A DNA stretch of 64,000 nt, from NCBI GenBank assembly GCA_003254885.1, contig QANT01004875.1, positions 1 to 64,000 of the forward strand, written 5' to 3'. The notes below the pieces were generated by a model. The model searched no databases and had not been told where the DNA came from. It saw only the letters and a list, made by a program, of their open reading frames with translations. The position numbers and the translations under genes were made by a program. Position 1 is the first letter of the stretch. The number at the start of each line of letters is the position of its first letter. Of this stretch, positions 23,358-33,068 are shown in pieces. This stretch comes from Purshia tridentata. Its lineage: Eukaryota > Streptophyta > Magnoliopsida > Rosales > Rosaceae.

Positions 23358-26300
23358 ATGGCTCTCTCTCAACCTTTTACATTTGCCTTCTGTTTCTGTT
23401 TTTGTCTGGTCCTTCTCAACTTTGTTGCTAATGCCATCGAAGTGTCTCATGATGGAAGAGCCATCACCATTGATGGTAAACGCAGAGTTTTACTCTCAGG
23501 TTCAATTCATTATCCTCGAAGCACACCACAAGTAAATGGACGAACCCTCTTATTCTCTATTAATATTTATTTAATTTATAAGAAATTATGTAATTTTTTT
23601 GCTGAGTCATAGTTACTATGTTGTACACATGCAGATGTGGCCAGACTTAATTAAGAAATCAAAGGATGGTGGACTGAATACAATTGAGACTTATGTGTTT
23701 TGGAATGCACATGAACCAGTTCGTCGTCAATATGATTTTACTGCCAACCTTGACCTTGTTAGGTTTCTCAAAACTGTTCAAGATGAAGGACTTTATGCTG
23801 TTCTTCGAATTGGTCCATATGTTTGTGCTGAATGGAACTTTGGGTACATTTTATTTTCAATCAAGATTAAAATTCTTAATTTTTATAAATTAAAGTTTCC
23901 ATCTGAAATACAATGTGAGTGACTGACTCCATGTTTTTATCAATATACAGAGGACTTCCTGTTTGGTTGCACAACATGCCTGATTGTGAGATTCGAACTG
24001 CAAATGATGTCTTTATGGTACTTACAATGACTTTCAGTTTATGTAAACTTATTTAGATTTTGTCATACAGACTCAAAAATTTCTGAAACTTCTTTGTTGA
24101 ATGTACTTTTATTTTTCAGAATGAGATGAAGAATTTCACCACCTTGATTGTTAATATGATGAAACAAGAGAAACTTTTTGCATCCCAAGGAGGCCCAATT
24201 ATTATAGCTCAGGTATTGTTGGGCTTGTTTATAAAATTTACAAGGATGTATATATTTTTCTTTCTGATAAATTATTATGTATAATTTTGCTAGATTGAAA
24301 ATGAATATGGGAATATTGAATCATATTATGGAGATGCTGGGAAAGCCTATATTGAGTGGTGTGCAAACTTTGCCCAATCCCTTGACACTGGAGTCCCATG
24401 GATTATGTGCCAACAAGATGATGCTCCCCAATCAATGGTACAATTTACTCCATTCTAAACTTATAAAGAAAAACTCATTCAGTATTTTTATGTTAATTAT
24501 TGTGTATAAATGATTGTTTAATTGCATTCTTTATTATCAGATAAACACATGCAATGGCTGGTACTGTGATGGCTGGACACCAAAGAACCCCAACATTCCT
24601 AAAATGTGGACTGAAAATTGGACTGGCTGGTAAGCTCTTGATCAATATTACATAAAAAAATTTCATATGGTATATCCATTCATTAAATTTAAATTTGCTA
24701 AATTATTTATACAATTTTCACAGGTATAAGAGTTGGGGGGGTAAAGACCCGCTTAGGACTGCCGAGGATCTTGCTTTCTCGGTTGCAAGGTTTTTCCAAA
24801 CTGGAGGCACATTCCAGAACTATTACATGGTAATTGGCTAGTTTGAATTTTTTTCTAAATTATGCCAATTCTACGATGTATGGTCCAAATTCACAGTCTA
24901 TCTTTGTACTTGTGTTTGTCCAGTATCATGGTGGGACAAACTTCGGTCGAACAGCAGCTTCAACCATTACCACTTCTTATGATTATGATGCTCCTCTTGA
25001 TGAATATGGTAACTTGAATCAACCCAAATGGGGGCATTTGAAGGAACTTCATCAGATTCTGAAATCAATGGAGTACACCCTCACTCACGGCGATGTTAAC
25101 ACCACAACATTTGATAACTCTGTTACAGTAAGTTTAGTTAATTATTATAATAGTTCGAGTTGAGACACAAATTACGTAATAATTCATGTTTTATGCATAC
25201 AATTTCATATTGACATAATAAGTTAATGGTTACATAAATTTTTATGCATTTTAGGCCACTGTGTATGCAACAAAGGAGTCATCGAGCTGTTTCTTAGCCA
25301 ATGCAAATAGTAGTTCTGATGCTACAATCACTTTCCAAGGAAACACATACACCATTCCAGCTTGGTCTGTTAGCATTCTTCCCGATTGTAAAACCGAAGG
25401 ATATAACACCGCAAAGGTATCAAAAATATAAATGATCTAAACTCACAGTCTAACAACAACATTTTCAATCGTTTATTATGTAGTTCTTGTTTTGTTTTTT
25501 GTTTTTTTTTAGGTGAACACTCAAACCACAGTTAAAGTTAAGGTGGCAAACAAGGCTGAGAGTGAACCTGAATCTCTTCGTTGGTTGTGGAGGCCTGAGA
25601 GCATTGACAACACCAAACTTCATGGAAAAGGAGAAGTCTTTGCAAATAAACTTATAGATCAAAAGGAGGCTGCAGATGATGCTAGTGATTATCTGTGGTA
25701 CATGACAAGGTATCAATTATTTGTTTGTAATTGTTATAATGATATCAACAACGTTGATTATCTTAAATTAATTATGTTGGATAATTGGCAGTGTTCATCT
25801 CAAGAAAGAAGATCCCATTTGGAGCAATAACATGACACTGAGAGTCAATGGTGCCACTGGTTTTATTCTTCATGCATATGTCAATGGAGAATTTGTTGGT
25901 AAGAAATCATATATAATCTCATCCATTAATGTTTATATTTTAAATTTTTTTTCATCATATAATTGTTCACTTTTCATAATCAAAACAGGTTCTCAATGGG
26001 ATTCTAACAACAAGGTTTACGAAGAAAATGTGAAGTTAAACCCCGGAAAGAACATAATTTCATTGCTTAGCGTTACTACTGGATTCCCGGTTGGTACTAA
26101 ATAGCAGCATTGTACTTCTAAAAAGTTTTAAATAAAAATTTAGAATTAATTGTGGCATTTATAAATAATCCTTGAAATAATTATTGTGATCAGAACTATG
26201 GTGGAGGATATGATCTGTGGCAAGCAGGAGTGTCTGGTCCTGTTGCTTTGGTGGGACGAAATGGCGATGAAACGATTGAAAAAGATTTGTCTGTACACAA

Positions 26301-27102
26301 ATGGGGGTACAAGGTGGGATTGGATGGCTTGACAAAAGACCTCTTTAGCTCCGACTCTCGCTATGCTGCATTGTGGTCTGCACAAAATTTACCAGTAAAC
26401 AGGAGGATGACATGGTACAAGGCAAGTTTCAAGGCTCCTTTGGGAAATGACCCAGTAGTGGTGGATTTACTAGGTTTGGGTAAGGGCCATGCTTGGGTTA
26501 ATGGACATAGCATTGGGAGATATTGGCCAAGCTATTTGGCTGCTGAAGATGGTTGTAGTCTTGATGCTTGTGACTACCGTGGTCCATATGATAACAACAA
26601 ATGTGTTTACAATTGTGGCAAACCTACTCAGAGATGGTATGAACTATGAACCTTAAATTTTGATACTTTTTATTTATTTGATACTCTTTTTATGTATTTA
26701 TACTTTATTCTGTTTTGCAGGTATCATATTCCACGATCCTTTTTGCAAGATGGTGACAACTCAATTGTTCTATTTGAGGAATTTGGTGGCAACCCATCTC
26801 TTGTACATTTCCAAACCGTCACAACTGGAACTGTTTGTGCAAATGCCTATGAGAACCATACACTGGAATTGGCATGCCAAAATCGTCCCATTTCAGCAAT
26901 CAAGTTTGCCAGCTTTGGCAACCCACAAGGTGCTTGTGGATCATTTGAGAAAGACCCTTGTGATGGGGCAAATGCATTGTCCATCATTCAAAAGGAGTGT
27001 GTTGGAAAAGAAAAGTGCTCGATCGATATTTCTGTGGGCACATTTGGTGCTACAAATTGTGGTGATATTGTTAAGAGACTCGCCGTGGAAGCTATTTGCT
27101 AG
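23358..27102 (+). CDS. BGAL7: Beta-galactosidase, GH35 with SUEL lectin tail, copy B, 825 aa
   Basis: Tandem paralogue of the preceding gene with the same predicted role in the apoplast. Exons: 23358-23531, 23635-23843, 23951-24017, 24120-24212, 24294-24437, 24541-24629, 24724-24829, 24924-25127, 25255-25416, 25513-25709, 25792-25898, 25989-26089, 26194-26636, 26721-27102; frame holds at every junction. Signal peptide at about 1-26. The acid/base motif (AQIENEYG) and nucleophile motif (MWTENWTGW) are intact. The C-terminal SUEL domain keeps its cysteines. Compared with copy A, the exon 11 region is split by an 90-base intron (25899-25988) and the intron after WYK is missing, so exons 12 and 13 of copy A are one exon here. 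Both copies look functional. BGAL15-like is the alternative label. Confidence 0.93.
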
Positions 27103-28063
27103 AGATTCATGTTTTTTTCTTCTAGATTAGGAGAGTTAGGTTAATTTGGTTAATAATTGTAAGTATGAGATCAGTTGGGTACTAGCTAGTTTAGATTGGT
27201 TGATGGTAAAGTAGCTAGACCTAGATTAGAGTTGGTGGCACTATGTAGTGAGTGCTCAAAAGCACTACCCTATTTGGCTTTCAATAAAATTCTTACTTCC
27301 TTTAAATAGCTAGTCCTTTTTTGTTGTCATCAATTAATTCATTCGCATTTGCATATATTCAAGCACATGCTATACAACTTGGCCAAAAAAAAAGAAAAAA
27401 AAAGCACATGCTACACATCTTTTGATATCCAATATTTGTTCAGTGCAGGAGTACCTAACTTTTGGGTTCACATATGGCTCCACTCTACCCATCACCATTC
27501 ACCAACAAGTTTGGAGTCGTATAACTTCAATTTTAAGCTAGTGGTTTAGGACTAGTTCTAGGCCTCCTCTGAAATTGGCACAAATAAATCATGCCTTATT
27601 GTGAGAAAGACTTGTAATTGAAGAATGAATGGCGAGCTAGGCGTAAGTGGACGTCACTGTTGGGTTGGATAGTTTGATTCGGATATATAGAAAAAGCCAG
27701 CACGTGGTTAATAGGTGGGGTTTTTAGATGCGATATCATTCTTTTGCATATAAAGTTATAAACAATGCCTTGTTGAAAACGTGCGTGTATTAGAAAAAGA
27801 GAGTGCTCATGAATACAATAATCTCAAGTAATTTATTTAATTCAATGAATAAATAGATGGAAGAATTTTCTCTGTACGGATTACAAGAATGTTGAAAAGC
27901 TGGATGGCCTCACAAAAACTGGTTCATCCTAGCCGGGTAATTAAAGTTCCAGAAACTAAAACTCTTCGGAGCTCCGACCCGTAAAAAATAATTTTAATTA
28001 ATTACTTAATTACTTAGCTAATTAAATTTAAGAGTTTACGTATGCGTGTTTGTGTGTACGGCT
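27103..28063. other. 3' UTRs of BGAL copy B and of the ERF gene, with spacer
   Basis: The 3' UTR of BGAL copy B runs to about 27310. The far right holds the 3' UTR of the ERF gene on the opposite strand. Between them is ordinary AT-rich DNA with an A-rich stretch at 27383-27402. No other gene is seen. Confidence 0.55.
27283..27288 (+). terminator. Poly(A) signal of BGAL copy B
   Basis: AATAAA in the sequence TTTCAATAAAATT, about 180 bases after the stop codon and in the position equivalent to that of copy A. Confidence 0.65.
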
Positions 28064-28717
28064 TTAGAAATTCCAAAGGAACGATTCTTGAGCTGGTAGA
28101 ACACCATCAAAATTCTCCTCCGCATAATAATGATCAACGGCTGGCGTTGGCGCTGCCGTTGCTGGACTGAAGAACTGACCGTCTAGATCATCAAAACCCG
28201 GAAACAACCCATACTCGGTTGCGTAATTACCCGAACCCAAAGTCCGATACAAGTCCGCAAACGACGTGTCGTGTTGGGTGTTACTTACGTGAAAGTCGCT
28301 ATCCATCAGAACCGTCCCACTCCCACTCCCCTCCGACACCGACGGAGACTCCGCCTGCATCTCCGACATGGACTGATCCGAGTGGCTCCTCATCGGTGGC
28401 TCCAAGTTGGCGAAGCGCGCCGCCTCGGCCTGAATCTCTGTCGGCGTCAGCGACCGGCCATTGGAAATGTCGGGAGGGTTGTCAGGGAAGTTGAACTTGG
28501 CGGTGCGGCCGCGGAGGCAAAAAAGGGCCGCGTCGAATGCACGCGCCGCCTTCACGGGTGTGTCGTAGGAGCCCAACCAGATTCGCTCGCGGCTGTTGGG
28601 TAGGCGGATTTCGGATACCCATTTTCCCCACTTGCGCTTTCGGACACCCTTGTACTTGGAGTCGCTTCGCTCCGAGGGGGGTTGTTGCTGCTGCTTCGCA
28701 ATTGTCTGCTTCACCAT
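28064..28717 (-). CDS. ERF017: AP2/ERF transcription factor, DREB type, ERF017/ORA47-like, 217 aa
   Basis: Nuclear DNA-binding factor with a single AP2 domain at about residues 22-80, preceded by the basic N terminus MVKQ and a short Q run. The domain contains YKGVRKRKWGKWVSEIRLP and WLGSYDTPVKAARAFDAA. By the usual numbering it has Val14 and Leu19, which places it in the DREB subfamily (group II). The segment LTPTEIQAEAARFAN follows, and the acidic C terminus ends in FLWNF; both are typical of the ERF017/018(ORA47)/019 clade, which includes jasmonate- and stress-induced regulators. The gene is intronless, as is usual for this clade. Its local GC content is clearly higher than the surroundings, as expected for an intronless ERF. 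ORA47 (ERF018) is the alternative name. Confidence 0.92.
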   Translation of the reverse strand: MVKQTIAKQQQQPPSERSDSKYKGVRKRKWGKWVSEIRLPNSRERIWLGSYDTPVKAARAFDAALFCLRGRTAKFNFPDNPPDISNGRSLTPTEIQAEAARFANLEPPMRSHSDQSMSEMQAESPSVSEGSGSGTVLMDSDFHVSNTQHDTSFADLYRTLGSGNYATEYGLFPGFDDLDGQFFSPATAAPTPAVDHYYAEENFDGVLPAQESFLWNF

Positions 28718-28884
28718 CGATTCGATTCGACTTTTGTTGTTGTTTTTAATGTATGTGTGAATCGAATGTGTGTTTTTGTGTTTGGATATAAAAAATGTGC
28801 AATGAATGGACTGTGATTGTTGTTGTGTTTAAGTGTTTCTAGTTTTGTTGTTTTTGGGCTGATAATGGAATTTGCGGCTCTGTG

Positions 28885-29053
28885 TATTTATATATGTGGG
28901 GGTTTGGGGGTCTCTGTGTGTGTCGAGTTTTTGACTGAGGACTGTGGTGGTCAACACTGTTAAGGCGCGTAAGAACCAGGAGGGCCTGGACACGTGGCCA
29001 GTTACGCCGTTCTATTACTTGGTTACGCGGGGTGGGGGCAGTAACACCACGTG
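28885..29053 (-). promoter_or_regulatory. ERF promoter: TATA box and two G-boxes
   Basis: On the minus strand a TATATAAATA box lies at 28894-28885, about 170 bases upstream of the ERF start codon. Two CACGTG G-boxes follow at 28991-28996 and 29048-29053, about 275-335 bases upstream of the ATG. G-boxes are bound by MYC2-type bHLH and bZIP factors, and ORA47-type genes are known early jasmonate targets. The motifs are seen; the regulators are inferred. Confidence 0.65.
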
Positions 29054-31349
29054 TGTATTTTATTCCTCATGTCCCAATTTTCTCTATTAAACAAAATAAA
29101 ATAAAATCTCAATCCCCAACTTTTTCTTGCTAACGTGAGAATGATATCTACCATTTCCGTTCTATCTTCTCCATCAATTTTTTTATTTTAAAATATATTC
29201 TAATAATCTAAATCATTTATTTTTAAGTTCATTCTTTAAAGATAATTTCAAAAAAATAATTAAATGAATATCGTTTTATTATGTAACCGTAATTAAATAA
29301 ATAAATTATTTTTAACAATTAAATTCACCGTTTGTTTATTTGATAATTATTACATGATTAAATAATTTTTTATTTGTTTGATTTTTGTAAAGATGATCTT
29401 CAAATATTAATTTAAAAATTGAACAATTTTGATCATAAGACTAAATTGCAAAATAACAAAAATAAAAAAAAAAGTTCGATTAAGAAAATAGATAACATTC
29501 CGTATCAAATATTGAACTTCAAGTGATAGATCCAAAATGCCCGTATTCTTACAAAATGAACATGGATATTATTCTCAACCAAAAAAAAAAAGGAACAAAG
29601 ATATTTATTAATGTCAAGAGTGTGTTTTCAACATGAATTAAGAATTTAATTCCGTCATGGATCGATATGCTTGGGATTTTGGATGGGTTACAGTTATTTT
29701 CCCCAATAATGCTCTGTACCTTCCACACACACCAAAATTCACTCACAAGTGCTACATTTTTATTTACAGTAATGCTTAAATGTGTTGACCAAATTAGTTA
29801 TCAAGTATGTGTCACTGTATAAGTTACTATCCAATTTGTTATACATATATAAGTATTACAACATTATTTGGTGAACAAAATCAAATACTAAATTTAATTT
29901 GTGACTTTAATCGATCGTATAAATAATCTTACTCCAAAAATACTATAATTAGGGTTGGAAAGATCTCAGAAGATTGAAGCCCGATTTTTTATGTGAAAAG
30001 GAAGTGATATCACTGATGAACACAAAAGGTATGTTTATGAACAACTAGGATTCTGTGTCCATTGGAAATTGAACATCCAAATGAATCTAATATAATAAGA
30101 GGCAGCCAATGATATTAAAATATTGAAAAAGCTGGCACATGATTCTTACTTTGATATTCTCCTTCTTATTAATATACTAAACACACTGTGGAATAATTTA
30201 TAGTCCAAAACCAACTACCACCAAAAGCAAGCATGATGGCATTGAAGAAGCTATTAATCCACTAGTAACTTGCAAGTAGCATTAATACTGTCAATTCAAC
30301 TCGTTAATTACTCCGTCAAAGTTGAAACCCACACGTTGTATAATAATGCTATACTCCCTAAATTTATTCATTTTAATTTTAATTAGTGTGTCAAAATAAA
30401 TTAGGTTTAGACTGAACATTTGAATAAATAACATATTGTTATGAATTCGTCTATAACGTAAATCTATACATATGTTATAAAAATAGTTCGTAAATCTAAT
30501 TCGTAATATAGAAAAACAAAGTCAAGAAAAATGATAATATTAGGACATACAAATTTGGTATGTTTGAGGATAAAATTAAATAAATAAATTGAACGAGTCT
30601 GTGTTAGTTATTGAATAGTTTCCTAAGTGGTTGATAGTCCATATCATATATAAATAATATATTAATATATGCGTCAGCTCAAACATAAGCATCATGATGT
30701 AAATAAAATAAATGGGTCAACGTGTGCAGCGTCAGCGGGAGAACATGAACAAATATTCAACTACGCGTCTACAGAGTACAGTACTACTAGGACTACTGGA
30801 TTGGATGGTCACCGCAGAGGAATGAAGTTTATAGATACCATCCCATGCAGGCAGGCTGACGCAATGCATTATGACCTAAGCGCCAAAGCCTAGTACGTTG
30901 CGTCAACTACCTAGGGACCCCTATATGCCTCACAACTTTCCGGCCCTTCCTTTTCTCTCTCTCTCTCTCATTTTTCCCATTCTCCGAGGCCGGTGGCTGG
31001 GTGGTGGCGGAAAGAGAAGGAGAGAGAGGAAGAGGGAAGGTGTGACAAAAGGAGATGGAGAGGAGGAGAGGAGGGCGGTGGGTCGGTTCTTGTTTTTTGT
31101 TATTATTTTTAAGTTTTCTTTTTAAAAAAATTAATTTAAAATTCTGATTTAACTATAGTCTCTTGATAGTATTTATGTAATAAAGAAATATATATATATA
31201 TATTTGTAGCTATCTAGGCATCTAATTAGTTTCATGGCCAGCCGCTCCATCCATCACAGATTCACATGTTAATCATCGACGTTGATTAATTTTGGGTTTA
31301 AAATTCAAGACTTTTGTCCTATAATTCTCACACTTCTTACACTGTCTAG
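29054..31349. other. Intergenic DNA upstream of the ERF gene
   Basis: AT-rich DNA with a short CT microsatellite (about 30955-30969) next to a purine-rich block (31000-31080), and a TA run at 31189-31203. The frames at 30669-30893 and 30898-31125 are low-complexity or featureless. No gene is supported. Confidence 0.5.
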
Positions 31350-31667
31350 TAGGGGTGGGAATGGGTTGATTTTATTGACCAACTGATCTATTATCGGCTC
31401 ACCAATAGTTCAACCAATATCTGATCTACCAAATCGAGTCGATAGTCAACTGACCTATCATAGTTGCATGGTTCGAATATTGGTTTTAGAATTGATTAAT
31501 TATCGACCTTTTCAGTTTATTTGTATCATATATATCGACTTTATCGGTAACTAATTTGCATTTGATCCACAATAAATAAATTGATTGTTAAGTGTGAGAT
31601 ATGGTAGAGTCGATTGATTGGATCAGATAAAATAATTATTAGCTATTATCGATCTGACCCACCCTTA
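31350..31667. mobile_element. hAT-like MITE candidate, about 318 bp
   Basis: The left end reads TAGGGGTGGGAATGGG. The right end in reverse reads TAAGGGTGGGTCAGATCG. Short terminal inverted repeats of the (T/C)AGGGGTGGG kind are typical of non-autonomous hAT elements in plants. The interior has repeated GATC/TATCGA and ACTGATC strings on both arms but no open frame. No 8-bp target duplication could be recognised, so the call is tentative. Confidence 0.4.
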
Positions 31668-32409
31668 AAATATTATAGTTTAGTCTACTAGTCACACATG
31701 GTGTGCATTTACACGGTGTCTATGTAAATCCAACCAAAAACCAATTAAATTACGGGTCCATTTAACTTTAGAAAAGTGCAACTTTGAGTTGATTATAAAG
31801 TACGACAATTTATTTTATTCTGGCTACATAGCACCTGGAGATCGATCTGACTGATTAAAGCCGCCCACCTGAAATTAATCTCAAGGTGCATATGACTTGC
31901 ATACAATTAGCTATATATAGCTAGCTACTCACTCTACTTTCCTTTGATATTCTATACAAGTTAGACGGATACATGCATTTGCTGTACGTGAACATTTGTA
32001 CCTGGCATTTGCCAAGAAGTTGCCTATTATTGAGATTTGAGCATGCATTCCAAATTCAAAATTGGTATGATTCGATCACATGCAAACCCATTTCTCCAAA
32101 TTTGGTATGTTGGAGTCAAGATAGGGAAATGCTATATTATCCAAAGTAAGTTTCTTATACCCTTATCAGTAACACCAAAACTCAAATAGAGCTGATGAAA
32201 TCTATTATTTAAACGGGTCTCACCTCTTTGTTTTGTTTGGTTACTTGAGAAATAGATATTCAAACTTGGAACCACTTTTGATTAAGTAGCGATAAATAAA
32301 TAATAATAAGCCAAGGTAGGTCTCATATGTATTAATGATAATTATATGTAGTCGCCAATCTGGTAATCAGCCTCAATTCTTGCACATTAGAAAATGAGAG
32401 CTGTCTTTG
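31668..32409. other. Intergenic DNA without a visible gene
   Basis: AT-rich sequence between two small repeat candidates. It holds palindromic AGCTATATATAGCTAGCT at about 31910. No gene, RNA or promoter is supported. Confidence 0.45.
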
Positions 32410-32500
32410 GGGTTAGCCCATATAGTGAGTGGGTGATAGGGTGAGGTAAAGAGTTCAAAGTTCGATTCCTTCCAACATAACAAAAAAACAAAAAACTTGA
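32410..32500 (+). mobile_element. tRNA-derived SINE candidate
   Basis: An A-box-like segment (GGTTAGCCCATATAGTGAG, about 32411-32429) is followed at about 32460-32469 by GTTCGATTCC, an exact B-box core. Soon after comes an A-rich tail (about 32477-32497). The order and spacing fit the head of a tRNA-derived SINE. It is not a complete tRNA gene. It differs in sequence from the candidate at 7030, so it would be another family or a more diverged copy. Confidence 0.45.
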
Positions 32501-32564
32501 GAACTGAGGTTGAGACATACTAGTCAAGTAGCTGATGGCTCAACCACTAGCTGCTTAGCACATT

Positions 32565-32830
32565 GAAGGAATGATGGGCTCTTTCGGCCCATTAGGAATG
32601 TTTAACCTGTGCAGCCCAATAGCCCAACTATATTGTGTACACAGAAGAGTAAGCAAACCCACTTCATGGTCATCGTTGTTGGATATGCACAAGGCCCATG
32701 TTTCTAGAATCCTCTAGGGTACCAACACGGCCCACCCAAATGGAGGGCGCGCGTGCACTAACGGCACAAGGAAAAAAAAAAGGGTTCTAGAAGAGTCTTG
32801 TATATCTGATAAAACCCACCTGCAAAGTGC
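32565..32830 (+). promoter_or_regulatory. CPN20 promoter with Site II-type GGCCCA/GCCCAA boxes
   Basis: Between about 32575 and 32735 lie several GGCCCA/TGGGCT/GCCCAA elements (GATGGGCTC, CGGCCCATT, GCAGCCCAATAGCCCAAC, AAGGCCCATG, ACGGCCCACCC). These are typical of plant nuclear genes for organelle and translation functions. A pyrimidine-rich leader begins near 32850. Confidence 0.5.
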
Positions 32831-32934
32831 AAACTCCAAAGTTTAGGGTTTTATCTTCTTCAGTCTACCAAGCCACTAAGCTCTTTCTCTCTTCCTCTTA
32901 TCTCTATTTCGGTTTTTCTGTTCTAATTCTGAAG

Positions 32935-33066
32935 GTAATTGTCTCTCCTTCGTCGTTTCAAGCATGTATAGCTGAGTTTTGCTCAATTAGGCCTATGAAA
33001 TTTTTCGGATTATAACGTTTTTTTCTTCATTTTTATGCTCAATTACTTCATTTTGGCTGTACCCAG
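32935..33066 (+). other. Probable 5' UTR intron of CPN20
   Basis: A good donor (GAAG then GTAATTG at 32935) and an acceptor (TACCCAG ending at 33066) enclose 132 bases. Splicing would place AA directly before the ATG at 33069. Many plant chaperone genes have a leader intron. The TSS has not been seen directly, so this is inferred. Confidence 0.6.
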
Positions 33067-33068
33067 AA

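Larger units (their letters stand above)
17815..27310 (+). repeat. Tandem duplication of a beta-galactosidase gene with its promoter and 3' UTR
   Basis: The left unit (about 17815-22100) and right unit (about 23194-27295) share more than coding sequence. Upstream of both lie related segments with a CAGTCATTA string, AAGATAAA blocks and the same CTTATAAATACAGG core promoter. Downstream, both 3' UTRs keep GGGTACTAGCTAG and TAGCTAGACCTAGATTAG. The start codons are 5354 bases apart. In exon 8, 62 of 68 residues are identical. Introns differ much more than exons. The duplication is therefore fairly recent but old enough for introns to have diverged. Confidence 0.9.
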
